In this document: in pieces, positions 17,811 to 26,683 of the stretch
Layout of the letters: every line of letters begins with the position of its first letter
How positions within the stretch are numbered: the stretch's first letter is position 1
Source of the DNA: Dorea longicatena
Lineage (GTDB): Bacteria; Bacillota; Clostridia; Lachnospirales; Lachnospiraceae
Length of the DNA stretch: 64,000 nt
Direction: 5' to 3'
NCBI RefSeq assembly: GCF_024168045.1
Contig: NZ_CP100126.1
Span: forward strand, 575,501 to 639,500
Translations under genes and position numbers: made by a program
The notes under the pieces: generated by a model
What the model was told of the DNA's origin: nothing
Database searches by the model: none
Seen by the model: the letters and a program-made list of their open reading frames with translations, nothing else

Positions 17811-18698
17811 ATGAAACAGAAAAAGACAATGCTCATCATGGTGATTGTGCTTGCGGTCTTGCTTGCGCTGTACGGAGGATTAAAAGCCTGGAACAGTCAC
17901 AGCGAGAAGCAGAAGAAGGCAAAAGAGGACAAAGAAAAAGTCAGCCTGGTAGATGTAAAGAGTCTGAAGTCATTTGCCTATGAAAGCGGCGGAAGCAAGA
18001 TGAGTTTTACCAAAGATGATGGCGAATGGGTATACGATGAGGATGACGGGGTACGTCTGAATCAGAGTACGATCAAGAGCACGGCAAAAGAGATTACTGG
18101 ACTGACAGCGGTCCGCAAGCTGAGTGATCCGGATGAAAAAGCAGATTATGGACTGGACAGTTCGGATTACACCGTTACCTACACGGCAAAGGATGGAACC
18201 AAAGGAACGATTGAAATCGGCGATGCAGCCGGAGACAATTATTATGCGATGATCCAGGATTCGGATGCAGTATATACCATTTCAAGTACGCTGGTATCGG
18301 ATCTGGTATTCGATCTGTCATCCCTGACGGAGAACGACACACTGCCATCGATCAGCAGTGGTAATCTGAAGAAGGTCGAAGTGACACAAAATGGTGAGAC
18401 CACGACTTATAAGAAAAAGAAGCAACGCAGTGAACTTGCCGGTGGCTGGGGAACCATCTCGCTTACCCAGTGTGCAGACTATAATGTCAAAAATCTTGCA
18501 AAATATGGTCTGGATGAAGCAAACCGGATCACGGTGACGGCAACTTATAAAGACAGTACTTCCGGAGATAAGAAGACCTGTACCGTTTATATTGGGAATG
18601 AAAATGGTGATAACCGCTATGTACAGCTCAAAGATTCCAATATGGTATATGAGGTTGGAAGTTCGATCGTAGAAAATATGATGTCGGTAGATAAATAA
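17811..18698 (+). CDS. DUF4340 lipid-anchored-like partner of the ABC exporter
   Basis: 295 residues with one N-terminal membrane helix (MLIMVIVLAVLLALYGGLKAW) and a long extracytoplasmic domain made of repeated beta units: SFTKDDGEWVYDEDDGVRLN, DYTVTYTAKDGTKGTIEIGD and DNYYAMIQDSDAVYTIS, with a second round VYIGNENGDNRYVQLKDSN. These are the DUF4340 repeats that accompany GldG proteins. The start is the ATG at 17811 with AGGGG upstream. Despite the call wording, there is no lipobox; anchoring is by the helix. It closes the four-gene operon before a terminator. Confidence 0.85.
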   Translation: MKQKKTMLIMVIVLAVLLALYGGLKAWNSHSEKQKKAKEDKEKVSLVDVKSLKSFAYESGGSKMSFTKDDGEWVYDEDDGVRLNQSTIKSTAKEITGLTAVRKLSDPDEKADYGLDSSDYTVTYTAKDGTKGTIEIGDAAGDNYYAMIQDSDAVYTISSTLVSDLVFDLSSLTENDTLPSISSGNLKKVEVTQNGETTTYKKKKQRSELAGGWGTISLTQCADYNVKNLAKYGLDEANRITVTATYKDSTSGDKKTCTVYIGNENGDNRYVQLKDSNMVYEVGSSIVENMMSVDK

Positions 18699-18714
18699 AA
18701 CATATCGATAGAAA

Positions 18715-18761
18715 GAAAAAAGACGGGAGCGGCACAGAAAATGTGTCTTCCGCCTTTTTCT
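18715..18761 (+). terminator. Terminator after the Gld-type operon
   Basis: GAAAAAAGACGGGAG and GCAC pair with GTGT and CTTCCGCCTTTTTC with minor bulges, ending in a T run. Confidence 0.7.
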
Positions 18762-18906
18762 GATTTTTGAGAAAAATGACGAAAAGTTTTCACATAATTT
18801 ACAATACATTTATTGCCTGAAAGTATAAAAAATGGTATATTATTAATAGGTTTGTTGTGAAAATATACAAAAAACCCGGAAAAGAAATAAGTAGGAGTGA
18901 TAAAAA

Positions 18907-20589
18907 ATGTATCAGGAAGAATACAAACGCTGGCTTGCGGCAGATCTTGAAGATGCAGATCTGAAGCCGGAATTGTCAAAAATTGAGGGAAACGATGATG
19001 AAATTAAGGAACGTTTTGCAGTAGCACTGAAATTCGGAACAGCCGGACTTCGCGGTGTGCTTGGCGCAGGAACGAACCGTATGAATATTTATGTAGTACG
19101 TCAGGCAACACAGGGACTGGCTAACTGGGTAAAGACACAGGGCGGAACACAGACTGTAGCAATCAGTTATGATAGCCGTTTAAAGAGTGATGTATTTGCC
19201 AAGACAGCAGCAGGTGTACTTGCAGCAAATGGGATCAAAGTAAGAATCTATGATGCACTGATGCCGGTACCTGCACTTTCATTTGCAACACGTTATTATA
19301 ACTGTAATGCAGGTATTATGGTAACAGCTTCTCATAACCCTGCAAAATACAATGGATACAAAGCATACGGACCGGACGGATGCCAGATGACAGATGATGC
19401 AGCCGCAATTGTATACGAAGAGATCCAGAAGACAGACGTTTTGACCGGAGCAAAATATATGTCATTTGCAGAAGGTGTAGAAGAAGGACTGATCAGATTT
19501 GTAGGAGATGACTGTAAGAGAGCACTTTATGATGCGATTGAATCCCGTCAGGTTCGTCCGGGACTGTGTAAGACAGCCGGATTAAAACTGGTATACAGCC
19601 CATTAAATGGATCAGGTCTTGTTCCTGTAACACAGGTATTAAAAGATATCGGAATCACAGATATCACAATCGTTCCGGAGCAGGAATATCCAAATGGATA
19701 CTTTACAACATGCAGCTATCCAAACCCAGAGATCTTTGAGGCACTGGAGCTTGGACTGAACCTTGCAAAAGAGTCAGATGCAGACCTTATGCTTGCAACT
19801 GACCCAGATGCAGACCGTGTAGGTATCGCTATGAAGTGCCCGGATGGATCTTATGAATTAGTAAGCGGTAACGAAGTCGGAGTACTTCTTCTGGATTACA
19901 TATGTGCAGGACGTATCGAGAAAGGTACAATGCCTGAAAAAGCAGTAGCAGTCAAATCTCTCGTATCTACACCACTTGCTGATGCAGTAGCAGCTCATTA
20001 CGGAGTAGAATTAAGAAACGTACTGACAGGATTCAAATGGATCGGAGACCAGATCGCACAGTTAGAGGCAGCAGGCGAAGTAGATAGATTCATCTTTGGA
20101 TTTGAGGAAAGCTACGGATACCTTGCAGGACCATATGTACGTGACAAAGATGCCGTTATCGCATCTATGCTGATCTGTGAGATGGCAGCTTACTACAGAA
20201 GTATCGGCAGCTCTCTGAAACAGAGACTGGAAGAGATCTATGCAGAGTACGGACGTTACCTCAACAAGATCGACAGCTTTGAATTCCCAGGACTGAGCGG
20301 AATGGACAAGATGTCTGGAATCATGCAGAATCTGCGTGAGAATGCACCGGCAGAGATCGCTGGATACAAGGTAACAGAAGTAACAGATTATACGAAGACA
20401 GAAGAGACCGGACTTCCGGCAGCAAATGTATTAGTTTATAAACTGGAGAATAACGAGACCGTGATTGTTCGCCCATCAGGTACAGAGCCTAAGATCAAGA
20501 TTTACTACACAACACTTGGTAAAGATCTTGCTGAGGCACAGGCTGAGAAGGACAAACTTGCTGAGGCAGTGAAGCCGATTATGGCATAG
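18907..20589 (+). CDS. pgcA: Phospho-sugar mutase (phosphoglucomutase/phosphomannomutase)
   Basis: 560 residues in the long PGM/PMM form. The substrate-specific motifs are all visible: early loop KFGTAGLRGVLGAGTNRMN, the phosphoserine loop MVTASHNPAKYNGYK, the metal loop DPDADRVG, the sugar loop GFEESYGY and the phosphate-binding RPSGTEPKIKIYY. It interconverts glucose-1-phosphate and glucose-6-phosphate, linking the Leloir pathway (galKT) and alpha-glucan use to glycolysis. Codon use is notably rich in optimal codons, suggesting high expression. Single-gene unit with a terminator. Confidence 0.93.
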   Translation: MYQEEYKRWLAADLEDADLKPELSKIEGNDDEIKERFAVALKFGTAGLRGVLGAGTNRMNIYVVRQATQGLANWVKTQGGTQTVAISYDSRLKSDVFAKTAAGVLAANGIKVRIYDALMPVPALSFATRYYNCNAGIMVTASHNPAKYNGYKAYGPDGCQMTDDAAAIVYEEIQKTDVLTGAKYMSFAEGVEEGLIRFVGDDCKRALYDAIESRQVRPGLCKTAGLKLVYSPLNGSGLVPVTQVLKDIGITDITIVPEQEYPNGYFTTCSYPNPEIFEALELGLNLAKESDADLMLATDPDADRVGIAMKCPDGSYELVSGNEVGVLLLDYICAGRIEKGTMPEKAVAVKSLVSTPLADAVAAHYGVELRNVLTGFKWIGDQIAQLEAAGEVDRFIFGFEESYGYLAGPYVRDKDAVIASMLICEMAAYYRSIGSSLKQRLEEIYAEYGRYLNKIDSFEFPGLSGMDKMSGIMQNLRENAPAEIAGYKVTEVTDYTKTEETGLPAANVLVYKLENNETVIVRPSGTEPKIKIYYTTLGKDLAEAQAEKDKLAEAVKPIMA

Positions 20590-20603
20590 GAGTTTTTTAA
20601 TTT

Positions 20604-20653
20604 AAAAATAAGTGTACAGTTCTTTTGGAAGAAAGGATTGTACACTTATTTTT
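20604..20653. terminator. Bidirectional terminator between pgcA and clc
   Basis: AAAAATAAGTGTACA and TGTACACTTATTTTT form a perfect 15-bp stem flanked by A and T runs, between convergent genes. Confidence 0.9.
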
Positions 20654-20670
20654 TATACCAGAGTATGCAG

Positions 20671-21984
20671 TTAATTATTAATATTCTTTTTCTCGGAAAG
20701 TCTTTCTTTTAATCGCTGTCGTCTTGTCGGGTGGATAAATGCAACTCTCTGTGCCGTAAAAATTGAATTGTTAAAGTTAAAGATAAAGGACACAAAGCAT
20801 ACCACAGAGAAGAAAGGTAGCATTGAATATCCAAAACTTTCCACACCGACCAGAATCGCAGCAAGCAGTGTATTGGATCCACTACAGAACACAGAGGCGA
20901 ATCCAAGCGCAGCACCGAACATTGGGTCAAATCCAAATACAGGTCCCAGGACATATCCTAAGCAGGAACCGATGGAGAACAGCGGTGCAACTTCACCGCC
21001 GATGAATCCGGAGGAAAGTGTCAGAATCGTAAGAGTCATCTTAAGAATCCAGTCATAAGCATATATATCGTCTGTAATACCGTCAAAGCACAGAGCAACC
21101 AGATTAGAGCCGGTTCCGGAGTATCTTCCCTGATGAAAGACCATCATAAGAACTGCGATAACAACCCCCATGATCAGAACCTTTTTTATAGGCGAAGAAA
21201 AACGGAAGGCGAATTTCAAACGCAGATATCGGAGAATCAGTGCAAATAAAGAACCAACGATACCGAAGCACAGTCCCATAGCTGCCAGTTTTAAAAGAAA
21301 AACAGCGTTGTACGTAGAAGGATGATAGTTCAGGGTTTCCAGTATATTAATATGAAATTTCCGAAGTCCGAGCGCCCGTGATGTAAAAGCTGCACTGATG
21401 GAAGCTACTGTTGCTGGAATCAAAGCATGATATTCCAGCTTTCCGGCAACCAATACCTCCAGTGCAAAAAAGATTGCAGCAAGCGGAGTACAGAAAAGTC
21501 CGGAAAATCCGGCAGCCATACCAGTGATCAGGAACATCTTCCGGCTGTTTTCGATATCAATAGTCTTATCGACCAGACGCCCAACGTTGTTGGAAACAGC
21601 AGCCCCGATCTGTACGGCAACGCCTTCTCGTCCTGCACTTCCGCCGAACAGATGCGTTGTCCAGGTTCCGATCACGGCAAGCGGCACCATGCGGATCGGA
21701 AGTTTATTGTTCTTACCAAGTCCTACATGGAATACCATCTTCATGCCGTTCGCGACAGATTTACCGAACTGGTGATAGATGAACCAGATGAACACCCCGC
21801 CAAGAGGCAGGAACCAGATCAGATACCAGAAGTATTTCGTCCGGATAGCGGTACAGGCATTAAGCCCCAGCCCGAATGCTGCATCGATGATTCCGACGAG
21901 AACACCGATGACTACTCCGGCAATAGCCAGGATAAAAGTATCTTTATAGTATTTGTAAATGTGTTTGAACAAAGCTTTAATCAT
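20671..21984 (-). CDS. CLC family anion channel/antiporter
   Basis: 437 residues, about ten or more membrane segments. Seen are GGSAGREGVAVQIGAAVS, which keeps the gating glutamate of GREGx, and SGFIGGEVAPLFSIG, equivalent to GxFxP. The usual chloride-coordinating GSGIP loop near the first third reads SVANGMKMV instead, so the central serine is absent; the fluoride-exporting CLC-F clade also lacks it and carries methionine. No fluoride riboswitch was recognised upstream. The start at 21984 has TTGGGGG upstream. Fluoride/proton exchange is a reasonable inference; chloride transport is the alternative. Confidence 0.88.
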   Translation of the reverse strand: MIKALFKHIYKYYKDTFILAIAGVVIGVLVGIIDAAFGLGLNACTAIRTKYFWYLIWFLPLGGVFIWFIYHQFGKSVANGMKMVFHVGLGKNNKLPIRMVPLAVIGTWTTHLFGGSAGREGVAVQIGAAVSNNVGRLVDKTIDIENSRKMFLITGMAAGFSGLFCTPLAAIFFALEVLVAGKLEYHALIPATVASISAAFTSRALGLRKFHINILETLNYHPSTYNAVFLLKLAAMGLCFGIVGSLFALILRYLRLKFAFRFSSPIKKVLIMGVVIAVLMMVFHQGRYSGTGSNLVALCFDGITDDIYAYDWILKMTLTILTLSSGFIGGEVAPLFSIGSCLGYVLGPVFGFDPMFGAALGFASVFCSGSNTLLAAILVGVESFGYSMLPFFSVVCFVSFIFNFNNSIFTAQRVAFIHPTRRQRLKERLSEKKNINN

Positions 21985-22237
21985 AATAACCCCCAAAGAT
22001 AAATTCTCTCGTATTTATTATAACTTGTATGGCGGAAACTGCAAGCAAATATATTTTTTACTCGACAATTTATATACTATGTGATACAATTGAATTAAGC
22101 ATTATAATTCTATATTTTCATTGGCATATACGCCCTATCAAGAACTTATGCATTTCGCATTCTATGAATTTTCAATGCTTGTAACCCAGAGAGATTTTAT
22201 ACAGGCAGAGAGGAATTGTAGAACGGATTGCAAAAGT

Positions 22238-22671
22238 AATGTAAAACGGTAGTTCTTCGCTGTACCTACAAAGGAGGATATGCCGATGAATATGAATGTA
22301 CGAAGTGCATTCTTAACACGAAAGGAAAGATAGAGAGGAATGTAGACTCTTCATTGATTGATTTTTTGCATTATGTATCAGATAGTAGTTCAGTAGACTT
22401 AGAAAAAGTATGCGATAAACGTCTTCAGAAGCTTCATGCTAATGTACAGATAATAAAGGATAGTGCTGAAATGGAGGCAGAGTTTATGAAAGCAGAGGAA
22501 AGAGAACGACAGATCCGTGATGAAGGAATAAAAGAAGGAATGAAAGAATATGATCGTTTTATGAAGCTTACACAAAAGTTGCTTTCAAATAAACAATATG
22601 ATGAGTTGAAACGTGCGACAGAAGAGAAATCATATTGTCAGCAGCTATTTGAAAAATATAATATAGTATAA
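22238..22671 (+). pseudogene. Rpn-family (PD-(D/E)XK) transposase-like nuclease, C-terminal relic
   Basis: An open frame without a plausible start begins after a stop at about 22236. It reads CTYKGGYADEYECTKCILN, then SSLIDFLHYVSD, and the charged helical tail IRDEGIKEGMKEYDRFMKL, ending at YNIV. This matches the C-terminal part of Rpn/PD-(D/E)XK nuclease family transposase proteins common in Clostridia. The N-terminal nuclease core is absent. The 250 bases upstream, to the clc gene, show no other gene. Confidence 0.6.
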
Positions 22672-22691
22672 AATTTTACGAGGAAACTAAG

Positions 22692-23258
22692 ATGACATTA
22701 GAAGAAGTAAGAAATGAAATTGATGAAATAGATACAAATATGAAGCCACTGTTTTTAAGAAGAATGAAATGTGGAAAACATGTTGCAGAAGTAAAAGGAC
22801 AGAACGGAGGAGATGTATTTGTTCTCGAAAGAGAACTTGAAATCATTGGAAAAAGAGCCATGGATGTAGATCCGGAGATCCAGGAAGAATATAAAACATT
22901 CCTGAGACACTTAATGAGTCTTTGCAGAAAATATGAATATGAATTATTACCAGAGATGCAGGAAAAAGTTATAACGGCAGCTTTGACGGCAGCAGGACTG
23001 ACAGCTGAGACTGAACATACACAGGTAAAGATTGGATTTACCTGCCCAAAAGAGACAAGTGATCTGAACCTGTTCGTGAACATGACAAAGTTAAATGGAA
23101 TCCAGATTGATGCTATGAATCTGATGACAGAAAATGGGAATCAGAAAGTAACTATGACATTGGATGGTAAGATCACGGATGCGGGAATGCGGTGCTTGTT
23201 GTGTCAGATAGGGAAAGAGGCAGAGGAGTTCCGGATTTTAGAATTGTTTGGGATTTAA
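22692..23258 (+). CDS. Chorismate mutase with C-terminal regulatory-like domain
   Basis: 188 residues. The N-terminal approximately 90 residues are an AroQ-class chorismate mutase (LEEVRNEIDEIDTNMKPLFLRR, HVAEVKGQNGGDVFVLERE, SLCRKYEYELL), converting chorismate to prephenate for Phe/Tyr synthesis. Residues about 105-188 form a second domain with strand-like segments resembling an ACT-type sensor; that is inference. No prephenate dehydratase or dehydrogenase is fused or adjacent. The last two codons and stop (GGG ATT TAA) coincide with the start of a palindromic repeat remnant, so the natural C-terminus may have been altered. Confidence 0.82.
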   Translation: MTLEEVRNEIDEIDTNMKPLFLRRMKCGKHVAEVKGQNGGDVFVLERELEIIGKRAMDVDPEIQEEYKTFLRHLMSLCRKYEYELLPEMQEKVITAALTAAGLTAETEHTQVKIGFTCPKETSDLNLFVNMTKLNGIQIDAMNLMTENGNQKVTMTLDGKITDAGMRCLLCQIGKEAEEFRILELFGI

Positions 23259-23327
23259 TTTATTAACATCCGCAGCCAGTCACGAGAATTGAAGGAAACA
23301 ATAGATAAGGATTATTGTGAATGTGGA
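23250..23327 (+). repeat. Truncated copy of long palindromic repeat family (copy 1)
   Basis: GGGATTTAATTTATTAAC begins the element. The 23 bases at 23263-23285 are identical to 31899-31921 in copy 3. The box GTGAATGTGGAATGC (23309-23323) corresponds to GTGAATGTGAAATGC there. Only the left arm remains; the apical box and right arm are absent. Confidence 0.75.
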
Positions 23328-23590
23328 ATGCCAATAGAAAACAAAAGTATAAATGTATTTCGCGCAAGCAGAAACAGGAAAAAACATCCCGTAACAATCA
23401 ATGTTTCGACATGATTTACGCATTTACGAATAAATAAATTCACTATGATTATGCATACATTCACGAGCATGAAAAGTTCCAATATGCCGAGTACCGGCAA
23501 GCTGTACAGTTGAAATATCTCCATCAGTATAGTTATACAGATGGAGATAATAAGAGCAAACCACAAATAGTACTTTTGTTTTTTGGTCAT
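23312..23590 (-). CDS. Small membrane protein, unknown
   Basis: 92 residues with about three membrane segments (YYLWFALIISICITILMEI, LGILELFMLVNVCIIIVNLF, LIVTGCFFLFLLARNTFILL). A GAGG site precedes the ATG at 23590. Its last six residues (GIPHSQ) are encoded by the truncated repeat copy, so the end of the gene was probably reshaped by that element. Function not recognised. Confidence 0.5.
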   Translation of the reverse strand: MTKKQKYYLWFALIISICITILMEIFQLYSLPVLGILELFMLVNVCIIIVNLFIRKCVNHVETLIVTGCFFLFLLARNTFILLFSIGIPHSQ

Positions 23591-23761
23591 AATAGTTCCT
23601 CACACATAGAAAGACTAAACTATAGTTACATTATATTTAGTAAATAATACCATAACAAGTCTTAAATGAAAAGCAAGAAAGGCATTTTACATAAAATTAG
23701 AAATACCCTCTTGCAATCTGGAAAAACATGTGCTAACATTTAAAACAAATTTTAGTATAGT

Positions 23762-24056
23762 AAAGCGATGAAAGAGACTCTGGACTCTGGAACCTGACAG
23801 GAATGTGGTGTCACCGACTGAGAGCACTGCTTGGGGAATGAGGACAATAGGGAACACTCTGGAGCAGACCAGCTGAACAAGTAAATATGGTAAAGTTGAA
23901 TGAAAAGTAGGTTGGTACGTAGACTGCACGTTACGCACGAAAAGAGGAATCTTAGAAAGCACTATACAGCTTTGAGATTCAATGCGGGTGGTACCGCGGA
24001 TAACGATGATGATATCCGTCCCGGGATACAAGTATGTATTCCAGGGCGGATTTTTA
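23762..24056 (+). promoter_or_regulatory. T-box leader, Asn-responsive (aspS2-gatCAB)
   Basis: The T-box core AATGCGGGTGGTACCGCGG is at 23981-23999, preceded by a long stem-I region beginning GCGATGAAAGAGAC with its GA-rich kink motif and followed by an intrinsic terminator (24013-24056: ATCCGTCC pairing with GGGCGGAT, then TTTTT). The likely specifier is in CTGAACAAG: AAC (Asn) at 23876-23878, overlapping GAA (Glu). Uncharged tRNA should pair with the specifier and the T-box bulge, favouring antitermination and raising expression of the downstream tRNA-dependent amidation operon. The specifier was placed by eye; GAC at 23866-23868 is an alternative. Confidence 0.93.
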
Positions 24057-24102
24057 TGTTTATAACCGTTATTCGTCCCGGGAAGAAAAGGAGGAAAAGA
24101 AC

Positions 24103-25437
24103 ATGGAGTATTTAACAGGTGTAAAGCCAAAAGAGACAAAAGAAATCAGTGAATTACTGGAACAGGCAGAAGCAGGAGCAAAGGTAAAAGTCAACGGAGC
24201 AGTGCATACGATCCGTGATATGGGAACTGTTGCATTTGTGATCTTAAGAAAAAGAGAAGGTCTGCTTCAGTGTGTCTATGAAGAAGGCAGTGCTGATTTC
24301 GAACTGAAAGACATCAAAGAAGCAGCAACTGTCGAAGTAGAAGGCGTCTTAGAAGAGAATGAAAAAGCACCAAATGGAATTGAAATCCGTATGGAGAACG
24401 TAAAAATCTTAAGTGAGCCGGAAGACGAGATGATGCCGCTTGCAATTTCCAAATGGAAACTGAACACATCTCTGGAAGCAAAACTGAACTATCGTTCCAT
24501 TTCCCTTAGAAATATCCGGGAGCGTGCCAAATTCAGAATCCAGGAAGGACTTACAAGAGCATTCAGAGATTTCCTCTACAGTCAGGAATTTACAGAGATC
24601 CATACACCGAAGATCGGAGCGAAAGGAGCCGAGGGGGGAGCCAACATTTTCAAACTGGAATATTTCCACAGACCGGCAGTGCTGGCGCAGAGTCCACAGT
24701 TCTATAAGCAGATGATGGTCGGCGTATTTGACAGAGTATTTGAGACAGCTCCGGTATTCAGGGCAGAGAAACATAACACAAAGCGCCACCTGAACGAATA
24801 TACCAGTCTTGATTTTGAAATGGGATATATTGATGGATTTGAAGACATCATGGCAATGGAGACAGGATTCCTCCAGTATGCGATGGAATTGCTGAAAAAA
24901 GATTATGCAAGAGAGTTAAAAGTATTGTGTGTTGAACTCCCTGATGTGAGTCAGATCCCAGCAGTGAAATTTGCAGATATCAAAGAAATAGTTGCAGAGA
25001 AATACAACCATAAGATGAGAAATCCATTCGACCTTGAGCCGGAAGAAGAAGTACTGATCGGACGTTATGCGAAAGAAGAGTGGGGAAGTGATTTTGTATT
25101 TGTCACACATTATCCTTCTAAGAAACGCCCGTTCTATGCAATGGATGATCCGGAAGATCCAAGATATACATTAAGCTTTGACCTGTTGTTCAGAGGACTG
25201 GAGATTACGACAGGCGGACAGCGTATTCATGATTACAAGATGCTGACAGATAAGATTGCTGCAAGGGGAATGACAGAAGAAGGAATGGAACAGTATCTTG
25301 CGACATTTAAGCATGGAATGCCGCCACACGGAGGACTTGGAATCGGACTGGAACGTCTGACGATGCAGTTGTTAGGAGAAGACAACGTAAGAGAGACTAC
25401 ATTATTCCCAAGAGATTTAAGCAGACTGGAACCATAG
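24103..25437 (+). CDS. aspS2: Aspartyl-tRNA synthetase, archaeal-type non-discriminating
   Basis: 444 residues, clearly shorter than the approximately 590-residue bacterial AspRS because the GAD insertion is absent. It has an N-terminal OB-fold anticodon domain (KVKVNGAVHTIRDMGTVAFVILR) and class II motifs: motif 2 FRAEKHNTKRHLNEYTSLDFEM and motif 3 GGLGIGLERLTMQLL. It should charge both tRNA-Asp and tRNA-Asn with aspartate, the latter being amidated by GatCAB encoded downstream. AAGGAGG lies before the ATG at 24103, just after the T-box terminator. The longer upstream frame runs through the T-box and is not the start. Confidence 0.94.
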   Translation: MEYLTGVKPKETKEISELLEQAEAGAKVKVNGAVHTIRDMGTVAFVILRKREGLLQCVYEEGSADFELKDIKEAATVEVEGVLEENEKAPNGIEIRMENVKILSEPEDEMMPLAISKWKLNTSLEAKLNYRSISLRNIRERAKFRIQEGLTRAFRDFLYSQEFTEIHTPKIGAKGAEGGANIFKLEYFHRPAVLAQSPQFYKQMMVGVFDRVFETAPVFRAEKHNTKRHLNEYTSLDFEMGYIDGFEDIMAMETGFLQYAMELLKKDYARELKVLCVELPDVSQIPAVKFADIKEIVAEKYNHKMRNPFDLEPEEEVLIGRYAKEEWGSDFVFVTHYPSKKRPFYAMDDPEDPRYTLSFDLLFRGLEITTGGQRIHDYKMLTDKIAARGMTEEGMEQYLATFKHGMPPHGGLGIGLERLTMQLLGEDNVRETTLFPRDLSRLEP

Positions 25438-25497
25438 CGGGGAGTAAGGTATAATAGATATGATACCGGTGATAACATGTCATGAGAGGGAAATCAT

Positions 25498-26625
25498 ATG
25501 TTTGGAAAAAGATGTAGTTTATGCGGAGGAAAGTTAAACAGTAGAGGAATCTGTACGGAATGTGGGCTTGATAACAGCAAATCGGATAAGAATTACCGGA
25601 TCAACCGGAGTGATTGTGACGGAATGCCGCTTACACATGTACATGAGGAGAAAGAAAAATACAGACCGGACAGGAAAGCAGATCACAGGGAAATAAATCA
25701 CAAGGAGACAAATCATAAAAAAAGAGATTACGGAAAACAAGGCTACCGTATGAATGAGTCTGATATGACCGGGAAAAAACGGAGAAAGCATGTGCAGACT
25801 CCGGATATTACAAACCGGAGAAGACCATTGAAAATAGTGATTCTGGCAATTATCGTGATTACAGTTTTGGGTAATCTCTATGAGGAACATAAGTACGATA
25901 TAGAATATGCAATTGGAGATGCAGTTCAAGATGTATTTCAGGATACGGGGGATCAAAAGACAAATGATACGGATGAAACAGACTATGATCATTATCAGTA
26001 TGTGACTCGGGAAATCCCGAAAGAGGGAGAACGTGCAGACTATGAACTTTCTTCCGGCAATTATGTGGCAGGTGTGGAGATCCCGGAGGGAATCTATACA
26101 GTGACACCGAAAGACGACTATGACACCGTGCAGATCGATGATCCTGAGAACAGCATCTATCTGTATGAATACACCGAGGGTAAAAAAGACAAGATAGAGG
26201 ATATCCGTCTTTATAAAGGTGCGCATCTTACATTAAATTGTAAGACTACAGTAAAACTGCATACCGATAATGCACAGGATGTAGAGGCAATGGAAACGGC
26301 CGGACAGAGTAATCCGCTCACAGAATCAGTGGATATTAAAGGTCAGAAAACGTTGACGGCCGGAAGAGATCTTAAACCGGGAATATATGATCTCAGCCGT
26401 GTATCAGGGGCTGGAAATGTGGATGTAATCATTTATTCGGACGAACAGGAAGAAATAAATTCATGGAGCCAGGGGCTGTCGGAAGATGGAATAGACGGAG
26501 AGACATTCCATTATCTGGTAATTCCGGAAAATGCAACACTGGAAGTGTCAGAAGATTTGAAAATAAGGCTTACACCGTCAGAAGAGATTGCATCGACGGA
26601 TTATTATGGCTTTTATAACAGATAA
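25498..26625 (+). CDS. Zinc-ribbon membrane-anchored protein, unknown
   Basis: 375 residues. An N-terminal zinc ribbon (CSLCGGKLNSRGICTECG, four cysteines) is followed by a basic, low-complexity linker, a single membrane helix (LKIVILAIIVITVLGNLY, about residues 108-125), an acidic stretch and two related beta-rich repeats: ELSSGNYVAGVEIPEGIYTV and TLTAGRDLKPGIYDLSRV. The zinc ribbon should be cytoplasmic and the repeats outside. It sits inside the tRNA amidation operon between aspS2 and gatC, 60 bases downstream of aspS2, with no known role in that pathway. Function not recognised. Confidence 0.75.
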   Translation: MFGKRCSLCGGKLNSRGICTECGLDNSKSDKNYRINRSDCDGMPLTHVHEEKEKYRPDRKADHREINHKETNHKKRDYGKQGYRMNESDMTGKKRRKHVQTPDITNRRRPLKIVILAIIVITVLGNLYEEHKYDIEYAIGDAVQDVFQDTGDQKTNDTDETDYDHYQYVTREIPKEGERADYELSSGNYVAGVEIPEGIYTVTPKDDYDTVQIDDPENSIYLYEYTEGKKDKIEDIRLYKGAHLTLNCKTTVKLHTDNAQDVEAMETAGQSNPLTESVDIKGQKTLTAGRDLKPGIYDLSRVSGAGNVDVIIYSDEQEEINSWSQGLSEDGIDGETFHYLVIPENATLEVSEDLKIRLTPSEEIASTDYYGFYNR

Positions 26626-26683
26626 GTTTACTGAATATAAATTATAGGGAAATCGATAACATCAGGGAAGAAGGAGCAGGAAG

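Noticed and set aside
21427..22002. 191-residue plus-strand ORF opposite the CLC gene
   Set aside because: Antisense shadow of conserved CLC motifs, no ribosome binding site.
21985..22100. Possible fluoride riboswitch before the CLC gene
   Set aside because: The conserved GGNGATGG and CTGATG segments of the crcB motif are absent.
23687..24139. 150-residue minus-strand ORF across the T-box
   Set aside because: It covers the T-box stem, specifier and terminator, which explain the conservation; no protein features.
25534..26226. 230-residue minus-strand ORF opposite the zinc-ribbon gene
   Set aside because: Cysteine- and isoleucine-rich shadow of a real gene with a good start site and cysteine motif on the plus strand.
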